DNA of 64,000 nt from Limonium bicolor (lineage: Eukaryota > Streptophyta > Magnoliopsida > Caryophyllales > Plumbaginaceae), in NCBI GenBank assembly GCA_023374045.1, contig CM041783.1, positions 126,233,503 to 126,297,502 of the forward strand. Reading direction: 5' to 3'. Both the position numbers and the translations under genes were made by a program. Shown one piece after another: positions 48,116 through 58,770 of the stretch (position 1 is the stretch's first letter; each line of letters starts with the position of its first letter). The notes under the pieces were generated by a model that saw only the letters and a list, made by a program, of their open reading frames with translations, was not told where the DNA came from and did not search any database.

Positions 48116-50064
48116 CAAAACATGTGGAGAAGGTTAAACACCAACTACTACATTAAAACTAAAGTTAGATAAGGTATTCCATGAGAATTGTGTTTCAGAT
48201 TTGGAAGCTTTTGGGTTTCTGTATAAATAGGTTATAGGGGTATGTTATGGTCTATATTATCATAATACTAAGGTTAATACATTGCCCACCTATTTATCTA
48301 AGGAGGGAATACACATTAGGCGAGTTATATCTATGTTATATAAACTTGTTACATAACTAGCGCTTAAAACGCTCTAAAACATTAACTAAGGAAAAAGGAC
48401 TTAGTGAACGTGTAAAACAAAGATATGAATATCCTAGGAGTAAGATAAGCCTAGAATTAATACATGGGAAGTTCTAAGGGTAATATAAACAAAGCATTTA
48501 ACAACACACCTAGGGAATAACACCTGATATAAAGTGTCATCACATGAAATGAAAAACTACCACATTGTTTTAATTAACGCTAGGGCCGTAGCGAACTCCG
48601 ACCTGGACTCCGAGTGTGAGATAACTCGTACTTTCGAATAAGGTATGGACATGTGTGGTTCGTATGTTGTCGTGTTACACGGCTGGTTTGCTGTGTGCCT
48701 TGTGTGAAAACGACCATAAGATTAAAGCATGAAATTGGATTGCTTGTTTATCTTGCTTATATGATTGTTATATCATTGTGCATATTATTTGCGCGCACAC
48801 AGTAGTTTAGTCCCTTTCTCATTTATGGAACTTTGAGATAAAACACAAGGAACTATGTAAACAAAGAAAACTCTATAAAGGGGACTCCTCTCTAACCATA
48901 GAGGATGTACCATGACAGCCACTCTGGTGTCTATTCCTTAATGATAATGAAGAGCAAATATCAACTGTTGATTACATAAGAATAACCCGGGAAGACAACA
49001 CCTCGGGCCGCGCGGTATGGAATGCTCGGGAGTAGGTATCTGCATCAGATCCTTCGACCGACTATTGTGGAGCACATCTTGGGGTCTAGAGGTGACCTCT
49101 CTCTCTCGACGTACGACGCCGGGACTGGAAGATTGGCAATTTGAGGAGCATAACCTGGGGTCTAAATATGACCCCTCTTTCTTGACGTATGACGCCGGGA
49201 ATGGAGGAATTAACTATAGAGGAGACGTCCTCCAACGTGCGGTGACAAGAGAACTCACAATTAATCCATAAAGAAGCAAAGAAAGATGGGCACATATACT
49301 ATATGGTCACGGGAACTAACCTACATCCCAGACCTGGTGCAAAGAATGAGAAAGAGAAGTACACATGATGGAAACAAAGAAAAAGAGATGAAAACACTCA
49401 ACGTTGAATGATCCCACTGTGAGGATCATCATTATTCAGATTCTTCGTAAGCTCTACTTGTTTTACATGCTTGAGGTGTTTGATGTTATCTCTATGCCCA
49501 ACATGTTGTGAGTTGCTTTGTTGTTGTTGTATGCTGTGTTTTACTGTTTTATTATAGCATGCAAATTTAACTTAATCATATTCGACCAAGTAGTCGTGTG
49601 GCCCGACAACATGCGGGCTACACACGTTCATACTCAGCATAGTTTGCTGAGTCCTATATTTTTACAGGTATGAAACTGGAAGCAGGCGGAGAGTAGGCAG
49701 GGTGACTACCATAGGGGTAGTCCATATGGGCAAGACTTTTGTGTAGTATGCTTTGATGTATGGGTTGTGACGATGTAACACTAAACCCTAGTTGTATGTT
49801 TCGGTTTATGTTGTTTAATTAAGAACTTATGTTGTACAGTCTCGGTACCCGGTTTGTATCTCCTGTTTTGTACTTGGATTAGTTATGGTTTTAATTCCAG
49901 TCATTCACACCGCAGCTTGTTGTTGATAGTGTTTTTGTGTCAACCACATGGGTGGTTGATGTCTGTGACACCCGAACGCAACGGTGAATCCACTGCTTAG
50001 ACTTTTGGTAATATCGTTTGGTGCAACGTTCAGACTACTGTTCGGTTTTATCGGGGGTGTTACA
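48116..50064 (+). other. 3' part of solo LTR H
   Basis: Non-coding. Carries blocks shared with LTRs E and I: ACACGGCTGGTTTGCTGTGT near 48676, AAGCATGAAATTGG near 48726, a registered ATGCGGGCTACAC block near 49610, and the terminal GGGTGTTACA. Confidence 0.65.
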
Positions 50065-50069
50065 AAACG

Positions 50070-51051
50070 GGAACTTTAGATGCTTCATTCTTGCACACGG
50101 TTGGGAATTAGCCTTGGGCGTAAACATAAGAGTTGTAGAGGGATTAGGGATCTACACAACAAGCTAAAGAACACGAATACTGAGAGACAAAGAAGTTATG
50201 ACGAGACGAAGTTACCTTACCGATTCGGTTTTTCTGGAAATCTGAGTTGCCGGTTTCAGGAAGGCTACATCTGGTTGAATTTGCTGTCGATGTAGAAGGA
50301 GTTAGGTTGTGTGTGAGTTAGGGTTGGAAAGAGGAATTGGAGGAGAAGATAATGGAGAAGACGTCACTCAAAAATTCTCAAAGACGAGAGAGATATCTGT
50401 GTCACAAGTTAGGGCAAAGTTCTGAAGGTTGCTAGAAGACTTAGCCGAATTTTTAGAGAAATCTGGCGAGGTTGACGTGGCACGCTTCCCGAGGCACGCG
50501 TTGAGTCAGCAGGATTTGGACACTTCAGCTTTCTTCAAAATTTTGGCTCTAAACTTCATTTCCCCATAACTTTGGCTAGGATGATCCGTTTTTGACGTTC
50601 TTTTTATCAATCTTTTTGGTTTTCCGTAACCTTTTTATTGGTATAGGTTTCATGGGCTGGTTTGACCAATCTCGAAAAGTCAACCCTAGCAAGTCTTAAG
50701 AAGCTTTATGGTTTCCATGATTTTATATTGACTTTTATGATTCAAATTAATGTTCCAATTATTTCTAAAATCTTTATAATATACTTGGAGTGTTTAGAAA
50801 CTTTTCTAAGATTTATTGACTTATAAATCTTATTATTAAATTCATAATACTATATAATAAAATATAATAATTTAATGTTTAATGGTATTCTTTAGGGTTA
50901 AATAGAAGAAATCCCATAATTTCATTGCATAATTCCGTATAATAATTTAATATTCATAATTCCATACAATAATTTAATATTTAATAGTATTATTTTTGGT
51001 TTAATAAAAGAAATCCCCTAAATTAATTTAAATTAATTTAGGGGTATTTCA
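50070..51051 (-). repeat. 3' LTR of element A, piece 3 (LTR start)
   Basis: After H's right TSD copy (50065-50069), LTR A resumes and ends GGGGTATTTCA at 51051, which is TGAAATACCCC in its own sense. No gene; AT-rich from 50700 on. Confidence 0.75.
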
Positions 51052-51068
51052 GTATATCCCCCTTAAAA
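51052..51068 (-). other. Polypurine tract of element A
   Basis: The minus strand reads TTTTAAGGGGGATATAC directly before the 3' LTR, preceded by the CTTCGAGGCGAAGTT motif, as in element E. Confidence 0.85.
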
Positions 51069-51426
51069 GAAACTTCGCCTCGAAGTTTGAAAATCAGCTA
51101 GAGACAATAATAATTCCAATGAAATTCCATACCAATCCAATCCTCTATTTCCATCCATTACCATTTCCCAATGAATTCCACTCAAGATTACTCAAATTAA
51201 CCCAAACCAATACATTTCATAAATAGGAAGCAAGAGTCACATAATGTGTAAATCGAGTGCATTATAAATCAAGTACATACATAAACCTCTCACTCTGCTA
51301 ATAACACAACAAGGCATAATCTGGATGAAGTGAAGTAGAAAGAGTATGCCAGTATATCCCCCTTAAAAGAGCTAAGGTACGCCCTCGTACCGCTACTAAC
51401 GAGAACCTCAGAAGGATAGGGAAACA
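51069..51426 (-). other. 3' untranslated region of A with a second PPT-like copy
   Basis: Non-coding. AGTATATCCCCCTTAAAAGA at 51051-51070 is repeated exactly at 51351-51370, 300 bp away. Confidence 0.7.
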
Positions 51427-53282
51427 TCATGCAAATAGATGTGGGTACTTCACTCTCATGGAGTCCTCAGTCTCCCAAGTAGCTTCCTCAAACCCATGAT
51501 GCTCCCAAAGAACTTTCACTAGTTTAACTGATCTGCCTCTCGTTTCTCGGACCTTCATGTCTAAGATCTGAATAGGAGTCTCCTCATACCTCAGTGTAGG
51601 CTCAATCTCCAATCTCTCTGGCTGCAGCACGTGGGAAGGGTCAGGTATATACTTCTTCAGTTGAGATACATGGAATACGTCATGTACCTTCCCTAGCTCC
51701 GCTGGTAGATCTAGTCTGTAAGCTACTGGGCCCACTCACTCCGTAATCCTGTACGGACCGACATACTTAGGGTTTAGCTTCCCTCTCATCCCAAATCTGA
51801 AGATACCTCTCATCGGAGACACCTGTAAGAAGACCATGTCACTGACATGGAATTCGAGCTCTCTGGTACGCTAATCCCCATAAGATTTCTGTCTAGACTA
51901 CGCTGCTCTCATGTGTTGCTGAATAACTCTGACGTCATCCTGCAGTGTCTGAATGTACTCTGGCCCAATCTAGAATGGTGCCATGCCGATTGACGAGTGG
52001 TAGGAGTTATTGTAGGAGAACTCCACCAGGTGTAGACGCTCTACCCAACTCCCCTGATAGTCTAAAGCGACCGCTCGCAGCATATCCTCCAGCGTCTGAA
52101 TCTTCCCCTCGGTCTGCCCATCAGTCTAAGGGTGAAAGGCTGTGCTAAGGCATAGTTGTGTACCAAACGCCTCCTGCACTTAACGCCAAAATCTACTGAG
52201 GAAACATGTGTCACGATCGAAGACGATCGTCTTTGGTACCCCATGGTACCGGATGTGCTCTGTGGTAAACACCTCAGCCAGTTTGGGCACCTTCCATGTG
52301 TCCTTGATAGGTATAAACCTGGCTGTCTTGGTCAACCTATCGACTATCACCCATATAGCATTCAGTCCCCCTCTAGCTAGAGGGAGACCGACCATAAAAT
52401 CCATACTGATATCGTAAAACATCCAGCACGGTACTGGTAGTGACTGAATCTGACCTCCTAGTCGGTGATGCTCAAACTTTACCTTCTGATAGGTGAGGCA
52501 TCGGGAGATGAAATCTGCAACATCCCTCTTCATCCCGCTCCACCAGAATAACTGCTTCAAATCTTTATACATCTTAGTGGCTCCAGGGTGTACTGATAAT
52601 GTAGAGGAATAAGCTTCAGAGAGGATCCTGGTCTGAAGTTTTGTCGCATCTTGAGGAACGCAGAGTCTGCCTCTGACTCGAAGGTGTCCCTCGCTGTCTA
52701 GCTAGTAGTCATACTTCAGACCATCGGTCAAACCATCTGCTAACTTCTGCTTGACGCCCTGTAGATATACATCGCTGTCCTGGGCTACATATACCTCCTC
52801 AGCTATGGTGGTCATACTTCAGACCATCGGTCAAACCATCTGCTAACTTCTGCTTGATGTCATAATCGGCTAGTAGCTCTACCCATCGTCGCTGTCTCAG
52901 GTTAAGCTCCATCTGAGTCCAGATGTACTTCAGACTCTTATGGTCTGTCATAATTTGGGCTGTGGCTCCATACAAGTAGTGTCACCAAATTTTCAAGGCA
53001 AAGACTATGGCAAGGAGCTCAAGGTCGTGTGTGGGGTAGTTTTCTTCGTGCTTCTTCAGCTATCGAGAAGCATATGCTACCACTCTGCCATTCTGCATCA
53101 GTACCCCACCGTTCCTTCTACCTGAGGCATCCCAATACACCTTGTATCCCTCGTTCCCTTCAGGGATTACTAACACTGGAACTATGGTCAAGGCATCCTT
53201 CAGCACCTGAAAGGAGACCTCACAAGCCTCTGTCCATACAAACGGGTTGTCCTTCATCATTAGAGAGGTTAAGGGCTTGGCT
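51427..53282 (-). pseudogene. pol: Chromovirus pol remnant: RNase H, integrase, chromodomain
   Basis: Minus-strand remains of a Tekay/Del-type pol. From 53282 leftward: the end of RT and RNase H (KPLTSLMMKDNPFVWTEAC at 53280-53220, then WDASGRRNGGVL); a zinc-finger and integrase core (52572-52180: LFWWSGMKRDV, CLTYQK where the second Cys has become Tyr, ISMDFMVGLPLA with one catalytic Asp, VFDRD with the next); and the integrase tail with a chromodomain (51735-51427: DVFHVSQLKKYIP, then VLWEHHGFEEATWETEDSM). The chromodomain would target insertion to modified histones. It has many nonsense codons (TGA near 51740, TAG near 51872 and others), frameshifts, and a 104-bp tandem duplication at about 52709-52858. 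Cut at 53282 by LTR B. Not functional. Confidence 0.85.
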
Positions 53283-54116
53283 TGTAACACCCCTCTCGAT
53301 AAACATGTAATAATCCCTCACGTAGCAATAAATAAAACATCTTACAGTGGAAGAATAAATAACAACATCAATACTCAATCGGGTGTCACCTGTCATTACT
53401 CGCCCATGCGAGTAACGAAGCAGAACTATATCCAACAACCAACATAAGCACCACTACTAAACCGCTGTGATAACGATAAATCCTATAAATCATACTAAGT
53501 CCATAAACCATAAACGTCGACAAGTGAGTGTATACCCAATCCCAAATATACATAACCATACCATAGTACAATCCACAGTCTAACATTGTTATACATTTGT
53601 GCTCCATGAGCGGTAAATAAATAACACCCTAACTACCCTGATCCTGCACTTCGGCTTTGACGATGATCAGCAACCTACAAAATGAGTGTAGTCTCAGTGA
53701 TAAACGTTGAGTATGTCGGGTCTGGACCTATAGGTCACTTAGTCATATTAACCATCTTATTATTAGATTGGTTTCATGCTTTACCATTTTACAGATATAA
53801 TCAATACTGTAATAAACATGCATAAATACATAACCATCCATCCAATCAATACAGTCATTACATATCACAAATAATAGTTGTATAAACGAACTTATCGAAT
53901 TATAGTACTGTATAATTGACCTAGCGAATGTCTTCCTTAATTAATTTAATTTGGCCTTCAAGGCCCCATCCATCCAAACCATGTTTAATTAATTACCAAT
54001 TGGACGTCATGTTGGGACAACCCGATAATAACCTCACCAATGGACAGTAGTCCTCCCGTACACACAAAGGTGCTCATTTCGCCAGAGGTCCGGAGGCCCC
54101 TGACTATTCACTTTGC
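53283..54116 (-). mobile_element. LTR fragment B (minus), interrupted by C
   Basis: Starts TGTAACACCCC on the plus strand (an LTR 3' end in minus sense) inside the RT-RNase H join of element A, after TGGCT (53278-53282, its likely TSD copy). 834 bp are seen before LTR C interrupts it. Its remainder must lie beyond the window. No coding sequence. Confidence 0.65.
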
Positions 54117-55713
54117 TGTAACACCCCAACCGCTAATCCTTCCATTATCCTCTAATCATTCCCATAATTACCTTACTCGCAGCAGAATACTTACTTACTT
54201 ACTTTCTCCTGGCGGGTGATACAACGTCGTTAGCCATCCAAGGCTAACAAGGCTACTACTACTTACAGTAACGGTCTGACGATTAGAATATACCGAATAC
54301 ATACTATTTACCTTACAATGCCAAATACTTACTTACATTTGATTACCGAGTATCCAAAATACATAAATTACATTCCAAGTCTATTCCCAAAATCAAGAGT
54401 GTGTACATCTACTCCTTTCTATCCAATCATGATTCATTATCCAAAAGGTGTACCACATGGTACACCGGCTACTCAAAAAGGCTTTAGCCGTGTACAACTC
54501 GGTACACCATTCCAATCTACTAACTATCCCAAAAAGAATTTGTTCCGGTCCTTACTCGACCATCACGCCTCGCGGGTACCTGTAGAACAAAAACATTGCC
54601 CCAAGGGGCTCAGCTTACGCTGCATATGATAACCGCATACCCCGCGTACTAGCGAGGGTACGCCAACTATTTGGTCGAATACATGCGGTTTCGTTTCATC
54701 ATACATACATACATACATGCTTATACTCAATACAATACGATACGTGCATCTCACAACATACATACATTCGAGCATACAAGGAAGACATTATAAGTCGACC
54801 ATTCATAATTACCGCATACTCACCGTAATATGGAGATACACTTCTCCAATTCATACATAAGTCTTGTTAGCTTCTTTACACACCCGGGTTAATCGGGTGT
54901 TCGATACTCTTTTACTCAAGGTCAATGACTTACAATAGTCAAGACCGATACTCATACAATACCTTACTTCTTTCTTACTTTACTCAAGTCAAGTCGGTAT
55001 GACCTCCGGGCAGGGATTACTACATCCCACCACTGGGCTTTAGGGTGGCCCACTAATCCAGGATGCCACCCATTCAAGGGATTTGGTCCATGGAAAAGAT
55101 TACAGCCAGGATTCGGATCCAACCTCTTGTGTTTCCTTATCCTCACGCGTGGCCGAAACTATATCAGACTTCTACTCATTTCATTTTACTCATTACTCGA
55201 GTTAGGAGTTAGATGGTTAGGAATTAGTTGAAGTCATTACTTCCATAACATACATCAATACACTACTCAAGTACACATCATTTACACATACTCTTCATCC
55301 TCATTCATATATTTCATGAATTATACAAACTAATTGTTCTAGAGAATACAACAAGAACAACATAGTTCAACCACAATTAAGTGCAATAAAAGTCCGATTC
55401 GTGCATTTATCTTATTGGTGATCACATAAGCACACAAATCGGGGTAACCAAGTTAGGATACAGGGCATGAAGAAATCATACCGTTCACCGTCGTATTTGT
55501 ACTACCGGGTCCTTCGGTGTTCACAAATCAAATCCTATAACATACATGGAGTTGTATGGTTAATGACTTATTATTTGTTTAACTCCTACTCCAATACCTT
55601 TCCCTAGGCATGCTTACTAATTCTTACATGTTACAAGTGGTTACGAATTTATTTCATACTTTGGGTTTGCTTACTTACTCATGTACAAGTTCTTTTATTA
55701 TTCTTAGCCACAA

Positions 55714-55768
55714 TGGTATATACATATATATATACTCATGTGTGTGCATATATATATACATATACATA
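55714..55768. repeat. AT/GT microsatellite in C
   Basis: Interrupted (TA)n and (TG)n. The same position in D's LTR (58720-58770) also holds one. Confidence 0.8.
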
Positions 55769-55803
55769 TGATTACTAGAGTTAACATTTGTTTTTGTAAG
55801 TTT

Positions 55804-56158
55804 GGGCCGACCGACCCACCGACCGACCCAACCCCTTGGGTCGGTCCATTCCAGTAAGTTACCCGTTCTCCAGACTTTGCCCGACCGACCTAAGACTGTT
55901 CCGACCGACCCATACACCTCTGGGTCGGTCCATTCCAGAAAGTTTTCGGCCCTGAAATTCCTCGAGACCGACCCACAACCGACCCTACCTCCTGGGTCGA
56001 TCGAAGTCAGAAACTTCGTTCCAGTGATTTTAAGTCCCGACCGACCCACGACCGACTCACGGCTTCTGAGTCGGTCCGTTCCAGAAAGTTTTGGTTCAGT
56101 TATTTATGCCCCGACCGACCGACCCACCGACCGATCCAACCTCTGGGTCGGACGGTAG
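55804..56158. repeat. CCGACCGACCC palindrome array in C
   Basis: Five units pair CGACCGACCC with GGGTCGGTCC-like boxes; the closing boxes lie at 55838, 55922, 55994, 56068 and 56145 (84, 72, 74 and 77 bp apart). Confidence 0.85.
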
Positions 56159-56537
56159 CAGAACATGCCTACAGATTTTGTTTTTCACTTCTCTTCTTAC
56201 CCATTTCTTCCCTAATGTTCCTACATACATCCTAACATATTTTAGCACTAATTAACCCTCTAAATCTCCTTAGTTCATCCACCAAACTCATTACTCAATC
56301 CTAGATCCACTTCCACATTTTTCCTCATTTCATTCCAACACTTATACTAGTTTTCATTTCACTAATGCTACAGATTTTGTTCTCCCCTCTTGTTGAAATA
56401 CCCCGTAATTAAAAATAGTGATTAATTAGGATAATAAGTAACTTAGAAGCTTAATTAAGTGTAAATAATCATGAGGGTACAAATCCCGAAGGAAACGGAT
56501 CCTTAAAATGGATTAAAAACACTACCGAACCTTAAAG

Positions 56538-56567
56538 CACGTTTTTCGAGAAAACCGGGAAAACGTG
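56538..56567 (+). other. Conserved LTR stem-loop (D)
   Basis: CACGTTTT (56538-56545) with AAAACGTG (56560-56567). Both arms differ from E by one base that keeps the pairing. Confidence 0.5.
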
Positions 56568-58279
56568 ACTTTAAGCGGGTCAAATAGACTCGTAACAATT
56601 TTGGTCAACTAAATAATCATTAATAAATATTGGTGAAGCTTTAGAACCAACAAAATCAACAAAACGAGAAATTAGTAAAAACTGACAAAAACGGGAAGTT
56701 GTGGGGTAGAAACATAAATAGACCAAACTAGTGTGTCCAATATTGGAAATAAAATTTTACAAACCCCCATGGGGCTGTGTGTGAGCCGGCCAACTCCACC
56801 CCCTCTCACACTCTCTTCTCTTAATTGCCCCTTATATGTAAAAGATAAATAAATTAAAAAGCAATAAAGTAAACCCCCACTATCACTTTACTCTCTCTCC
56901 TACCGTCACAACTCCCTCACTCACGTACTCACCTCCTCCCTCACTCTCTTTTCTTTCTTATTCTTCCCCATGCGACATCCATGGTGTTTTGAACAAACCC
57001 ACACAAAACACTACTTCTCTCCTCTTGTTACTCCCTTGAATCTCTTCCAAAAATTATAAAAACTACACCATTGTCTTCCTCTCATCAAGGGGAACACTTC
57101 CCTCTTTTCAAAATCCGAAAAGGAGCATTTTCATTTTCATGGGTATACCCCATTTGGAGCTTCAAGACTACCATTAGAACAACCTCCTTCTCCTTGTCGT
57201 TTTGAGGTAAAAAATTCTTCTTGAAACCTCATTGTTTTTCTAGCCTTGTGGGCAAAACGAATTTGGGAAGCTAAATCCTTGTTGTTCTTTGTACTCTAGC
57301 CGATTTTGGCATTCTTGAAGGAGTTGGAATCTTGTTCTTGAGCCACTCCAAGCTTCATTTGCACCTTTGCAAGGTAATGGAACTCCTAAACCCTAAAACT
57401 TGTATTAAGACTTAGAAATGGTTAGGGTTAGTTTTGGTGTATTGAAATATGTATGTATGGGTTGTAGTGTTAAAGAATCGTGTTGCTAAAACCGGTGGAA
57501 GAGGAAAGGAAGAAGAAGGAAGAAGCAAGAAGGAGAAAAAGGAAACTAGAGGAGGAACAAGGTAAACTATGCTTGTCCTTGTGTAGTTTAGTAATGTATA
57601 TGTAACAGATTTTATTGGTGTAAAGTGTAGTGTACAATGGTAATGAGTAGAGGTATAATGTAGGAAAGAACCAAACTGTTTTAAACCTTTGAAAGATAAT
57701 TAAAAGCTGTCACAAACATAGATAGGGATTAATGTTGAGTGCAGGAATTTTTGGAGTGTTTTAGTGTTGGTATTTGTGTATGGGAGCTTATATATCTATG
57801 ATTGATGAAAACAGGTGGTATGATCATATATGTGTGTGAAACAATGTGGGGAGAGTGTAAAAATATAGGGAGACTATGGCAAAATTGCCTAAGAATAGAA
57901 CACTTAGTGAACTAGAAACTAGGTGGAAACTTATGTTGTAACAGATTTTAATTGAGTTAGTAAAGTGGGTAAGTTAGGAGAGGTGTGTATTGCATTAGAA
58001 GTTTTAGAAATGACATTAGAAGAGGGAGCTATAGATGGGGAGAGTAAGTGTCAAAATCTGTAGCAAATACAACTAGGAAAGACCTAGTGTAAGTGCTGAA
58101 ATGAATTTAGAAACAAGGGTGTAAGTTAGTGTAGGGATGAGTGATGGATTAAAGGGTGAACGAAGGTGTATTAGGAGGTTTATTTAGTGGTAAAACATTT
58201 GGGAATAAGTGTAGGAACAATAGGGAAGTAATGGGTGAAAGATAGAACTGAAAACAGAAATAAAAATGCAAATACTGGG

Positions 58280-58681
58280 CCGGACCGACCTTGGGACCGG
58301 ACTTGCAAGGTCAGTCGAGCCCAGATTTACAAAGGGCGGAAAGCTTCTGGAATGGACCGACCTTGGGGACCGAACTTGCAAGGTCGGTCGGCCAGAAATT
58401 TTCCCGTCATAAAACCTTTTGGAATGGACCGACCTTGGGGACCGGACTTGCAAGGTCGGTCGGCCTAAAATTCTCCTGTAATGTAACTTACTGGAATGGA
58501 CCGACCTTGGGACCGGACATGCAAGGTCGGTCGACTCCAGAATTTCGAAACCAAAACTCACTGGAATGGACCGACCTTGGGACCGGACTTGGCAAGGTCG
58601 GTCGGCCCTGTAATTTTCCAGCGTAGTACCTTACTGACTTCGACCGACCTTCGGTCTGACCCTGGGTAAGTTCGGTCGAGT
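58280..58681. repeat. GGACCGACCTT palindrome array in D
   Basis: Units pairing GGACCGACCTTG with CAAGGTCGGTCGG start at 58282, 58354, 58426, 58498 and 58568, with a final variant near 58640; intervals are 72, 72, 72, 70 and 72 bp. Confidence 0.92.
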
Positions 58682-58719
58682 CATACAAAAAAAATGTGAA
58701 TTAAATTACATAATAATTA

Positions 58720-58770
58720 TATATATATACCCACATATATATATATATATGTATATATATGTACATATAT
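58720..58770. repeat. AT microsatellite in D
   Basis: Interrupted (TA)n directly after the palindrome array. Confidence 0.85.

Larger units (their letters stand above)
21455..50064 (+). mobile_element. Element H: very long solo LTR, interrupted by E and G
   Basis: Begins TGAAACACCCCTG at 21455 and ends GGGGGTGTTACA at 50064, flanked by the 5-bp duplication AAACG (21450-21454 and 50065-50069). Removing E and G with one TSD copy each leaves 5723 bp in three parts: 21455-23684, 37960-39503 and 48116-50064. No PBS, PPT or internal LTR pair is seen, so it reads as a solo LTR left by LTR-LTR recombination. The last 1.5 kb shows the same block order as the LTRs of E and I (for example AAGCATGAAATTGG at about 48725, and a CCCGGTAGCATGCGGGCT-like block at about 49600). 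It lies inside the 3' LTR of element A. Confidence 0.75.
4931..53282 (-). mobile_element. Element A: Tekay/Del-like chromovirus, split by later insertions
   Basis: Minus-strand Ty3/gypsy element whose visible parts are its 3' LTR (three pieces), a PPT, and pol from the chromodomain back to RNase H. It is inserted in the CACTA transposase; the 5 bp before its LTR end is CCCAC (4926-4930), and the partner TSD lies outside the window. The 3' LTR is broken by J (6941-20040) and by H (21455-50064). Its pol is cut at 53282 by B. Removing those insertions with one TSD copy each rejoins the LTR into about 4.4 kb, from TGTAACGCCCC at 4931 to GGGGTATTTCA at 51051. Confidence 0.75.
54117..56393 (-). mobile_element. 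LTR fragment C (minus), same family as D
   Basis: Begins TGTAACACCCC; the preceding TTTGC (54112-54116) is its candidate TSD copy. Reversed, it follows the 3' two-thirds of D's LTR block by block: the GGTGTACCAYATGGTACACC block (54455-54525 versus 59928-59990), the ACGCGTGRGGA block (55142 versus 59330) and the CGACCGACC palindrome cluster. At 56393 it is cut by D. The LTR start and the rest of the element are outside the window. Confidence 0.8.

Noticed and set aside
49017..49271. 84-residue frame in H
   Set aside because: No similarity to a known family is apparent, and it overlaps a minus-strand frame of similar length.
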